Below are positions 6,251-12,499 of a stretch of 12,499 nucleotides of DNA, piece by piece. The notes beneath the pieces were generated by a model. The model saw nothing but the letters and a program-made list of their open reading frames with translations. It ran no database searches and had not been told where the DNA came from. The DNA lies in NCBI GenBank assembly GCA_903825695.1, contig CAIKBP010000085.1, forward strand, positions 1-12,499. The letters are read 5' to 3'. The DNA comes from an uncultured Verrucomicrobiota bacterium. GTDB taxonomy: Bacteria; Verrucomicrobiota; Verrucomicrobiia; Palsa-1439. The position numbers and the translations under genes are program-made. How positions within the stretch are numbered: position 1 is the first letter of the stretch; every line of letters starts with the position of its first letter.

Positions 6251-7452
6251 GCAAAGCACAGGAGATCGTCGCACTGTTCGACAAGTACGTGATGCCGACG
6301 TATGCGCGGTATCCTCTTGTGTTCGTGCGCGGGAAGGGCGCGCGTGTGTGGGACGCGGACGGCAAGGAGTATCTCGATCTCGGCGCGGGCATCGCCGTGG
6401 ACGTGCTTGGGCACGCCAGTCCGGTCATCAGCACAGCGTTGGCAAAACAGTCGGCGACGCTTGTACACACTTCGAACCTGTACTACACGGAACCGCAGGG
6501 GTTGCTTGCCATGAAACTTGTGGAGTTGGTAGGCAGCGACGGCAAATGTTTCTTCTGCAACAGCGGCGGCGAAGCCAACGAGACGTTGTATAAACTGGCG
6601 CGCAAGTTCGGCAACGAACACGGCGGACGCTATGAGATTCTCACGGTCCTCGACAGTTTTCATGGTCGGACGCTGGCGGGCATCAGCGCGACGGGACAGG
6701 AAAAGGTAAAACGCGGCTTCGAACCGATGGTGGATGGGTTCCGCCATGTGCCATTCAACGACCTCGACGCCGTCACGAAAGCCGTTGGATCCAAAACAGC
6801 GGCGATTCTGCTGGAGGCGATTCAGGGCGAGGGTGGGGTCAAGCCCGCAAAACCCGATTTCCTGCGTGGGCTGCGCCGATTGTGCGATGAGCGCGGGTTA
6901 CTGTTGATGTTTGACGAAGTCCAGTGCGGTGTGGGACGAACGGGCGAGTTCTTCGGGTTCAAGGCGATTGCACCCGATGTTGTACCCGACGCGGTTTCGT
7001 GGGCGAAAGGATTGGCGGGCGGGTTCCCGATCGGCGCAGTGTGGGCGCGCGCACCGTATGCGAACATACTCGGACCGGGGAGGCATGCCTCGACGTTCGG
7101 CGGCACGCCGCTGGCCTGCGCGGTATCATTGGCAGTGTTGGAGGCCATTGAGCGCGAGGGATTGATCCGCAATGCGCGGGAAACAGGCGCGTATTTCGTG
7201 GAGAAACTGCGCGCGTTGGCGGCGCAACGTCCTGTGATCAAGGAGGTGCGCGGCTTCGGCCTGATGATCGGCGTAGAGTTCACAGTCGAGGTGCGACCGA
7301 TTGTGGCAAAATTGGCGGAACACGGTCTGCTCGGCATACCGGCGGGCTCTCGCGTGTTGCGATTCCTGCCGCCGTTGAACATCACGCGCGCTGAGGCGGA
7401 TGAAGCCGTGAAGAAATTGGACGCTACGCTGGGGGATTTGGCGGCGAAGTAG
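6247..7452 (+). CDS. argD: acetylornithine aminotransferase
   Basis: PLP-dependent class III aminotransferase that converts N-acetylglutamate semialdehyde to N-acetylornithine using glutamate. It is 401 residues. The PLP-binding lysine is Lys254 in SWAKGLAGGFPIGA; Asp223 in MFDEVQCGVGRTG contacts the pyridine ring. NSGGEANE (105-112) binds phosphate, FHGRT (138-142) stacks on the cofactor, and STFGGTPLA (282-290) is the partner-subunit phosphate loop. Arg372 in VLRFLPPLNIT probably binds the substrate carboxylate. The start is GTG at 6247, overlapping the argB stop (GTGA) and preceded by GAGG at 6236-6239, consistent with translational coupling. Context settles acetylornithine over related substrates such as ornithine or GABA; succinyldiaminopimelate activity is also possible, as for other ArgD enzymes. 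Confidence 0.96.
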   Translation: MSKAQEIVALFDKYVMPTYARYPLVFVRGKGARVWDADGKEYLDLGAGIAVDVLGHASPVISTALAKQSATLVHTSNLYYTEPQGLLAMKLVELVGSDGKCFFCNSGGEANETLYKLARKFGNEHGGRYEILTVLDSFHGRTLAGISATGQEKVKRGFEPMVDGFRHVPFNDLDAVTKAVGSKTAAILLEAIQGEGGVKPAKPDFLRGLRRLCDERGLLLMFDEVQCGVGRTGEFFGFKAIAPDVVPDAVSWAKGLAGGFPIGAVWARAPYANILGPGRHASTFGGTPLACAVSLAVLEAIEREGLIRNARETGAYFVEKLRALAAQRPVIKEVRGFGLMIGVEFTVEVRPIVAKLAEHGLLGIPAGSRVLRFLPPLNITRAEADEAVKKLDATLGDLAAK

Positions 7453-7483
7453 GACGCAACGATCGACGGACGGAGTAATACAT

Positions 7484-8386
7484 ATGAAACATTTACTGAC
7501 CATCGAAGAGCTGAGTGCGGCGGAGATTGGTGAAATCTTGCGCCTGGCGAAGAAACTCAAGGCAGCGCGCGGACAAGCGGCACGGGCGCTACCGTTGCAG
7601 GGTCATGTGTGGGCGTTGATCTTTAACAAGGCCAGCACCCGTACCCGCGTCAGTTTCGAGGTAGGCATCCGAGAGCTTGGCGGCGCGACGATCTACATGT
7701 CGTCAAGCGAACTCCAGATGGGTCGCGGCGAAACAGTGGCTGATACCGCCTGTGTCTTGTCGCGATACCTGCACGGCGTGGTCATTCGCACCTATGCGCA
7801 ACGCGACATCGAAGAATTCGCGCGGTTTGGAACAATCCCCGTGGTCAACGCGCTGACCGATGATGAGCACCCGTGCCAGATTTTGGCCGATCTATTCACC
7901 GTCGAGGAGAAACTCGGCGAGCTGAAGGGAAAGAAAGTCGTATTTTTCGGCGATGGGGCATGCAATGTCTCCAACTCATGGCTATTTGCCGCGGCGAAAC
8001 TTGGGATGAAACTATGGATTGCCGCGCCACAGGGGTTTCAACCATCCGCCGCGCTGGTGAAACGCGCTGGCGACGAGGTCTGCGTGACTGAAGACGCCAT
8101 CGCGGCTGCTTCGGACGCCGATGTTTTATACACCGACACGTGGGTCTCGATGGGCAAGGAAGGGGAGGCCGCGGAGCGATTAAAGAAACTCATGCCATAT
8201 CAGATCAACGAAGCCGTGGTGCACGCCGCCAAACGCGGTGCGATAGTGATGCATTGTTTGCCCGCCTATCGCGGCAAGGAGATTGCGGCAAGCGTATTCG
8301 AGGCGCACCAGCAGACCATTTTCGATCAGGCCGAGAACCGCCTGCACGCGCAGAAGGCAATCCTGACGTTGCTGGCTGGTCACTGA
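7484..8386 (+). CDS. argF: ornithine carbamoyltransferase
   Basis: Makes citrulline from ornithine and carbamoyl phosphate. It is 300 residues, as usual. The carbamoyl phosphate site STRTRVSFE is at 51-59 and HPCQ at 129-132. The second domain has FGDGACNVSNSW (155-166), the ornithine-loop sequence DTWVSMG (218-224), and HCLPAYRGKEI (257-267), whose Cys is typical of ornithine enzymes. The SMG loop favours ornithine over N-acetyl- or N-succinylornithine as substrate. The ATG at 7484 has a clear GGAG at 7472-7475, eight bases upstream. There are 31 bases from argD and 21 bases to the next gene, so it is likely co-transcribed with both. It completes the acetylglutamate-to-citrulline segment; argG and argH must lie elsewhere. 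Confidence 0.96.
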   Translation: MKHLLTIEELSAAEIGEILRLAKKLKAARGQAARALPLQGHVWALIFNKASTRTRVSFEVGIRELGGATIYMSSSELQMGRGETVADTACVLSRYLHGVVIRTYAQRDIEEFARFGTIPVVNALTDDEHPCQILADLFTVEEKLGELKGKKVVFFGDGACNVSNSWLFAAAKLGMKLWIAAPQGFQPSAALVKRAGDEVCVTEDAIAAASDADVLYTDTWVSMGKEGEAAERLKKLMPYQINEAVVHAAKRGAIVMHCLPAYRGKEIAASVFEAHQQTIFDQAENRLHAQKAILTLLAGH

Positions 8387-8407
8387 CGCTGAAAAGACCG
8401 CAATAGG

Positions 8408-9259
8408 GTGAATACGCCATTGGAACAATCCTACGACCTGTGTCGGCGCATTGCGCGGCGGACAGCGAAAAACTTCTATTATTCGTTCCTCATCATGCCA
8501 CGGGCGAAACGCGATGCGATGTGCGCAATCTATGCCTTCATGCGCCGCAGCGACGATATCGCCGATAATGCGGCAAACCCGGCCATGGCGCTGGAAGGGC
8601 TCCGACAGTGGCGGGCGCAAGTGGACGCGGGGTTCACACGTGACGAGTTTGCCGACCCCACTCTTCCTGCGCTGGTAGATACGATTAAACGGTACAATAT
8701 CTTGCCGCATCACTTTCACGAATTACTCGACGGGACGGAAATGGACCAGCGCGTGACGCGATACGAAACATTCGACGACCTGTACCAGTACTGCTACCAC
8801 GTGGCATCGGTAGTCGGGTTGGTGGTGCTGCCGATCTTCGGTTGCTGCGACAAAGCAGCGCTCGCACCTGCGGAGGCATGCGGCATTGCGTTTCAGCTCA
8901 CCAACATCCTCCGCGACGTGAAAGAGGACGCGCAGATGGGCCGCATTTATCTGCCGCGTGAAGATTTGCGCCGTTTCGGCGTAGAAGAAGACGATATTCT
9001 TAAAGCACGCGTCACGCCGCAGTTCTTGGAGCTGATGAAATTCGAGGCCGCGCGGGCGCGGGAGTATTATCGGAAGGCCGAACCGCTACTTGGGATGATC
9101 AACGCCGACAGCCGTGGAGCGCTTTCAGTCATGATGGGGATTTACGGTGGCATCTTGCGCAAGATCGAAAAACGTAATTACTCCGTGTTGAACGAGCGGG
9201 TTCGGCTCTCGGCGCCAGAGAAGCTGTGGATTGTGTTGAAGAACTGGAGGAAACGATGA
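8408..9259 (+). CDS. squalene/phytoene synthase family protein (possibly HpnD-like)
   Basis: Head-to-head condensing prenyltransferase of 283 residues. Both Mg-diphosphate-binding motifs are intact: DDIAD (49-53) and DVKED (170-174, in QLTNILRDVKED). NFYYSFLIMPRAKRDAM (22-38), YCYHVASVVGL (128-138) and GRIYLPREDL (178-187) are strongly conserved family segments. Likely substrates are two farnesyl diphosphates, giving presqualene diphosphate or squalene (HpnD or squalene-synthase type); phytoene synthesis from geranylgeranyl diphosphate cannot be excluded by reading alone. No HpnC, HpnE, carotenoid desaturase or squalene cyclase is in the window. The start is GTG at 8408, needed to include the N-terminal helix; its ribosome site is poor. 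The stop overlaps the first possible start of the next gene (ATGA at 9256-9259). Confidence 0.9.
   Translation: MNTPLEQSYDLCRRIARRTAKNFYYSFLIMPRAKRDAMCAIYAFMRRSDDIADNAANPAMALEGLRQWRAQVDAGFTRDEFADPTLPALVDTIKRYNILPHHFHELLDGTEMDQRVTRYETFDDLYQYCYHVASVVGLVVLPIFGCCDKAALAPAEACGIAFQLTNILRDVKEDAQMGRIYLPREDLRRFGVEEDDILKARVTPQFLELMKFEAARAREYYRKAEPLLGMINADSRGALSVMMGIYGGILRKIEKRNYSVLNERVRLSAPEKLWIVLKNWRKR
9246..9250 (+). promoter_or_regulatory. ribosome binding site for upstream start of the PhnD-like gene
   Basis: GGAGG, five bases before the ATG at 9256, which itself overlaps the stop of the preceding gene as ATGA. It is a near-ideal coupled initiation site, and competes with the internal start at 9358 whose product has the cleaner signal peptide. 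Confidence 0.6.
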
Positions 9260-9345
9260 CGGCGAAAAAGGGCGCTTCAGTCGCGGCAGAGCCGAATCTG
9301 CCCGTTCCGGTTCCGCTGAGTCACCACGAAGCGAGCCGTCAGGGC

Positions 9346-9351
9346 GAGGAG
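9346..9351 (+). promoter_or_regulatory. ribosome binding site for signal-peptide start of the PhnD-like gene
   Basis: GAGGAG, six bases before the ATG at 9358. It supports initiation exactly where a classical signal peptide begins, which is why this start is preferred. Confidence 0.6.
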
Positions 9352-9357
9352 CGAGAC

Positions 9358-10203
9358 ATGCGAATCAAAATGCCGCTCCTGCAGGGGGTTGCATTTGTTC
9401 TATTGTCGGCAACTGTTGCGCTCGCTAATGGCGGCCCAAAGCCGTTCCTATTCCTGAAAACGGGAGAAAAATTCGCCACACAAGAAACGGCGGGCCCGAC
9501 GGTGAAGGGATTGACCGATTACATCGGGCAGAAACTTGCCGTGTCATTCGAGCCAAAGGTGATGAACGACCCCGTGAAGGCGGCGGAGTTCTGCGAGACG
9601 AACAAACCTTCTGTGGGCATCGTGACACCGGGTTTTTATCTGCAATACAGCAAGACGTTCGGGTTGGAACCGATTCTGGAAACGCGTCGCGAAGGCGTGG
9701 CGGCGGAACGGTACGTGCTGGTTACTCGCAAAACGGCAAGCGACGACACACAGGCGCTAAAAGGCAAAACCGTAGCCACAACGTTGGCGGCAGAGGAACG
9801 TTACGTCGTCGGCGTGATCTTGCAAGACAGGCTCGGCGAAAATGTGTGCCTGAAGTTCACGGCGGACATTGAAGGCGCCGTCTTTGATCTGGCCGACGGC
9901 GCAAAAGATGCGGCGGATGCCGTGTTGGTGGAGGAAGGCGCATGGAAACTGTTCGAGGCTGATCCGGAACTCGGGCCGAAGCTGAAGGCAGTTTATCGCT
10001 CCGAAGAATTGTTACGCGATTTAGTCGTCCGGTTTGGTGGCGACACCGCGGGAATCGATGCAGAGAAACTGAAAGCTGTGTTGAAAACGATGGGTGACAA
10101 CGAAGAAGGCAAAACGATCCTCCGCAACATTCGTGTCCAATTGTTCGTGGACCCGGACAAGGAACGGTTGGCCAAGGTGGAGGCGTTGTTCCTCGGAAAA
10201 TAG
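9358..10203 (+). CDS. PhnD-like periplasmic substrate-binding protein
   Basis: A 281-residue secreted protein resembling the phosphate/phosphite/phosphonate binding family (PhnD-like). Residues 1-23 form a signal peptide (MRIKMPL, hydrophobic core, probable cleavage ALA|NG). The start region of the mature protein, the GPTVKGLTDYIGQKLAVSF segment (46-64), the SVGIVTPGFYLQY lobe (85-97), LKGKTVATT (134-142) and ADAVLVEEGAWKLF (186-199) follow the two-lobe binding-protein pattern. The start at 9358 is preferred for its signal peptide and GAGGAG site; an in-frame ATG at 9256 (315 residues, with GGAGG and ATGA overlap) would add 34 polar residues before it. No ABC permease or ATPase accompanies it here, so transport is not assured; such orphans can be sensors or partners of distant transporters. 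The ligand is not predictable. It is followed after five bases by a TPR lipoprotein gene. Confidence 0.7.
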   Translation: MRIKMPLLQGVAFVLLSATVALANGGPKPFLFLKTGEKFATQETAGPTVKGLTDYIGQKLAVSFEPKVMNDPVKAAEFCETNKPSVGIVTPGFYLQYSKTFGLEPILETRREGVAAERYVLVTRKTASDDTQALKGKTVATTLAAEERYVVGVILQDRLGENVCLKFTADIEGAVFDLADGAKDAADAVLVEEGAWKLFEADPELGPKLKAVYRSEELLRDLVVRFGGDTAGIDAEKLKAVLKTMGDNEEGKTILRNIRVQLFVDPDKERLAKVEALFLGK

Positions 10204-10208
10204 GGCAA

Positions 10209-11051
10209 ATGGCGCGCACAATTATCGCACCCGTTTGTTTGGCAATCCTTATCATCCTCTGTGGCTGCAAAAGCATCCGCGGTGTGAGGGTGGAACAGCA
10301 ACAACCGCTGATGTTGACGCCCCAAGAGGCGGCAAGGTTTCTGGGAGAAGGCCGCGCGTTGTTTGCCGAACAGCCGAGGACGCTGGAACGCGTGACGCAT
10401 GCCGCTCAATTGCTTGAAGAGTCAGCACGGACGTTGCGCGACGATTACGATCCGCAGTGGCAGGCGGCAGAGGCCATGGCATTCTTGGCCGAGAACGAGT
10501 CGCAGCCGGCATCCCGTAAGGAAACGGCCCAACGTGGCATTGTCTTGGCGCGCCGTGCGCGCGAGTTGAGGCCCGACCGCGTCGAAGGCTATTACTGGTA
10601 CGCGATCAACGTCGGACTACTCGCGGACGTGGATCGGACGTACGGACTGGACGCGGTCGCCGAGATGGAGAAAGCGTTGAAACGCGCCATCGAATTGGAT
10701 GAGCGGTACGATTTTGCCGGGTCGTTGCGTCTATTGGCGATCTTACACCTCAGAAGTCCTGCGCCACCGGTAGACATCGGCAGCCCGCGCAAAGGGTTGC
10801 GTCTGTTGCAGCGCGCTGTCGAGTTGTTCCCGGATTACCCGGAGAACTATCTTTATCTTGCCGAAGCGCTGCACGACACAGGGAAACCCGACGATGCACG
10901 AACGGCGCTCTACAAAGTTCTCCAGGCCCCGCCGTGTCCAGACCAACAGTTCGAGAGCGCCAAGTGGAAGCAAGACGCACAGAAACTGTTGTCGGAACTT
11001 TCTCAGGAACAAAACCAGCATGAACACGCAGGCCCCACAGACCACACATAA
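10209..11051 (+). CDS. TPR lipoprotein resembling TRAP transporter T-component (TatT)
   Basis: A 280-residue probable lipoprotein. The hydrophobic N-terminus ends in LCGC|K, a lipobox with the lipidated residue at Cys20. The rest is helical, with TPR-like units at about 105-125, 146-170 and 193-240. The stretch from YYWYAINVGLLAD (128-140) through AIELDERYDFAGSLRLLAILH (160-180) to RAVELFPDYPENYLYLAEAL (202-221) resembles TatT, the TPR lipoprotein that partners a binding protein in some TRAP systems. No DctP, DctQ or DctM gene is nearby. The ATG at 10209 lies five bases after the upstream stop, with AGGG just before it, suggesting co-expression with the PhnD-like protein. The C-terminal 20 residues are polar and His/Gln-rich. 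The family call rests on pattern recognition; a generic TPR lipoprotein is the alternative. Confidence 0.68.
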   Translation: MARTIIAPVCLAILIILCGCKSIRGVRVEQQQPLMLTPQEAARFLGEGRALFAEQPRTLERVTHAAQLLEESARTLRDDYDPQWQAAEAMAFLAENESQPASRKETAQRGIVLARRARELRPDRVEGYYWYAINVGLLADVDRTYGLDAVAEMEKALKRAIELDERYDFAGSLRLLAILHLRSPAPPVDIGSPRKGLRLLQRAVELFPDYPENYLYLAEALHDTGKPDDARTALYKVLQAPPCPDQQFESAKWKQDAQKLLSELSQEQNQHEHAGPTDHT

Positions 11052-11153
11052 TTGAAGCTGCCGCCGCAGCCGGTTTTACGGGCCGGCCCAAATTGGAAAG
11101 AAAACCCGATTTCCCGTGTTGCAGAATAGAAGTTGTGGTATGTTCAAAAAATA

Positions 11154-12446
11154 ATGAAACGTCGGGGAGTGAAGGGAATAATTTTAGCGGCGCTAGCGTT
11201 CGCCTCAGTCGCCGCACATGCCGGGACCGGCAAGGTCTGTCTGATAAAAATCGACGGGGCCATCGGTCCGGCCACGGCAAGTTATATTTCGCGCGCGATT
11301 GACGAAGCGGCGGACCAAGGCGCGCAATGCCTGATCATCGAACTCGACACGCCGGGCGGGCTGCTGGATTCCACGAAGATTATCGTGCAGAAGTTTCTGT
11401 CATCGCCGGTGCCGACGGTGGTGTACGTGGCGCCTCCGGGGGCGTGGGCGGGGAGCGCGGGTTGTTTCATCACGATCGCGGCGGACGTGGCGACCATGGC
11501 GCCGACCACCAGTATCGGCGCCGCGCATCCGGTGGGTATCGGCGGTGGTGGTGGCGAGGAAAAAACCGATGACACGATGAAACAGAAGCTGGAGAATTTT
11601 GCGACGAGTTGGATCGCGACGATTGCCGATAAACGCCATCGCAACGTCGAGTGGGCCAAATCGTCGGTGCGGGAGAGCAGCGCGATCACAGCTGAAAAGG
11701 CGCTGGAATTGAATGTGATAGACCTGATTGCCAAAGACGTTCCTGATTTATTGAGGCAACTCGATGGGCGCGAGGTCAATGGTAAAAAGTTGAAGACGGC
11801 GGGGGCGAATGTTGTGGAGATCGGAATGACATTGCGCGAGCGGGTGTTTCAGAAGATTTGGAGACCGGAGATGATGTACGTCCTGATGATCATCGTGATT
11901 TACGGGATCATCGGCGAGTTGAGCAATCCGGGCGCGATCCTGCCGGGCGTGGTTGGCGTGATTGCCCTGGTTTTGCTTTTGTACATGGCGGCGGCGCTGC
12001 CTATGAACGCGGCGGGCCTTGCGATGATCGGGCTGGCCATATTGTTGTTCATCGTGGATGTGTTCGCGCCGACACACGGAGTGTTGACAGCCGGCGGCGT
12101 GGTGGCGTTTTTTCTCGGATCTCTGATGTTGTTTGACCGCAGCGGTTCATCGTATCATCTGTCCCTTATGTGGATTGCGCCATCAACGATCGTGACGGCC
12201 TTGTTTTTTATGTTTGTTGCCGGTGCAGGGCTTCGGGCACAGTTGCGGCCAGCAAAAGTCGGCGCGGAAATCCTAGCCGGCAAGACAACAAAAGCACTGA
12301 CGGCGATTGACGCAAAAAGCGGCAGAGTATTTATCGAAGGCGAATATTGGAACGCGATGAGCGAGACGCCGATTTCCGCCGGGCAGGACGTGGAAATCGT
12401 CGGTGTTAACGGACTGACGTTGAAGGTGAAGCCAAAAAGTTTTTGA
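11154..12446 (+). CDS. nfeD: long-form NfeD membrane serine protease (ClpP class)
   Basis: A 430-residue membrane-bound protease of the 1510-N/NfeD type. Residues 1-23 are a signal peptide (hydrophobic core, AHA|GT). The ClpP-like domain spans about 26-205: IELDTPGG (62-69), the nucleophile Ser101 in GAWAGSAG, TSIGAAHPV (119-127), and Lys145, which aligns by eye with the catalytic lysine of archaeal 1510-N. Four to five membrane segments lie in 240-360, and a C-terminal OB-type NfeD domain in about 367-428 (GRVFIEGEYWNA, ISAGQDVEIVGVNGLTLKV). Relatives cleave stomatin C-termini. The ATG at 11154 is chosen for the signal peptide; a TTG at 11133 is in frame but only adds seven residues. No Shine-Dalgarno is visible. 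Thirteen bases separate it from the next gene, consistent with an NfeD-SPFH operon. Confidence 0.92.
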   Translation: MKRRGVKGIILAALAFASVAAHAGTGKVCLIKIDGAIGPATASYISRAIDEAADQGAQCLIIELDTPGGLLDSTKIIVQKFLSSPVPTVVYVAPPGAWAGSAGCFITIAADVATMAPTTSIGAAHPVGIGGGGGEEKTDDTMKQKLENFATSWIATIADKRHRNVEWAKSSVRESSAITAEKALELNVIDLIAKDVPDLLRQLDGREVNGKKLKTAGANVVEIGMTLRERVFQKIWRPEMMYVLMIIVIYGIIGELSNPGAILPGVVGVIALVLLLYMAAALPMNAAGLAMIGLAILLFIVDVFAPTHGVLTAGGVVAFFLGSLMLFDRSGSSYHLSLMWIAPSTIVTALFFMFVAGAGLRAQLRPAKVGAEILAGKTTKALTAIDAKSGRVFIEGEYWNAMSETPISAGQDVEIVGVNGLTLKVKPKSF

Positions 12447-12459
12447 AAGGAGACAAGTC

Positions 12460-12499
12460 ATGGAACAACTGATTCGTGGATTTGGTGGATGGATTGTGC
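12460..12499 (+). CDS. start of a gene, probably SPFH-domain (stomatin/flotillin) protein; 3' end off the window
   Basis: Thirteen codons from the ATG at 12460 (MEQLIRGFGGWIV) run off the right edge. AAGGAG at 12447-12452, seven bases upstream, is the best ribosome site in this part of the window, so a real start is very likely. The short hydrophobic, glycine-rich beginning would suit a membrane-inserted N-terminus. The identity as an SPFH/band-7 or FloA-like protein is inferred only from the common pairing of such genes with nfeD; thirteen residues cannot show it. Confidence 0.6.
   Translation, partial: MEQLIRGFGGWIV

Noticed and set aside
11069..11089. Small GC hairpin and GGGCCGGCCC palindrome after the TPR lipoprotein gene, considered as a terminator.
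   Set aside because: The stem is only five pairs and no T-run follows.
11116..11144. Possible nfeD promoter with TATGTT at 11139-11144.
   Set aside because: TTGCAG upstream is only 14 bases away and no better -35 exists at 16-18 bases.

Overview
The window looks like chromosomal DNA from a diderm, moderately GC-rich bacterium. Evidence for an outer membrane is indirect: a lipobox lipoprotein and a periplasmic-type binding protein. The order rplM-rpsI followed by an arginine cluster suggests a Verrucomicrobia-like (PVC) lineage, but this is recollection plus inference; nothing in the sequence proves the phylum. I saw no tRNA, rRNA, CRISPR, insertion sequence or phage gene.

Left part (1-2010). 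The C-terminal half of an ABC exporter runs in from the left edge and ends at 908. It converges with a minus-strand gene (1685-1068) for a membrane-anchored HEAT-repeat protein; the 159 bases between them show no convincing terminator. The 325 bases between the HEAT gene and rplM hold a possible HEAT promoter, a GC-rich imperfect hairpin, and a good sigma70-type promoter (TTGACT, 17 bases, TATTTT) for the ribosomal operon.

Middle (2011-8386). rplM and rpsI (L13, S9) form a two-gene operon closed by a clear intrinsic terminator. Next comes argC-argJ-argB-argD-argF, five plus-strand genes that take acetylglutamate to citrulline by the acetyl-recycling route. ArgJ carries the acetyl group from acetylornithine back to glutamate. 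ArgB has the N-terminal helix typical of arginine-inhibited kinases. argG and argH are not in the window.

Right part (8408-12499). Continuing closely on the same strand are a squalene/phytoene synthase family enzyme, a PhnD-like secreted substrate-binding protein, a TatT-like TPR lipoprotein, a long-form NfeD membrane serine protease, and the first 13 codons of another gene. NfeD genes are commonly followed by an SPFH (stomatin/flotillin) gene, so that is the best guess for the last one. Isoprenoid-lipid enzyme, NfeD and possible SPFH protein in one run is the most interesting neighbourhood here. The window is otherwise mostly conserved housekeeping sequence and I did not find an unmistakable new system.
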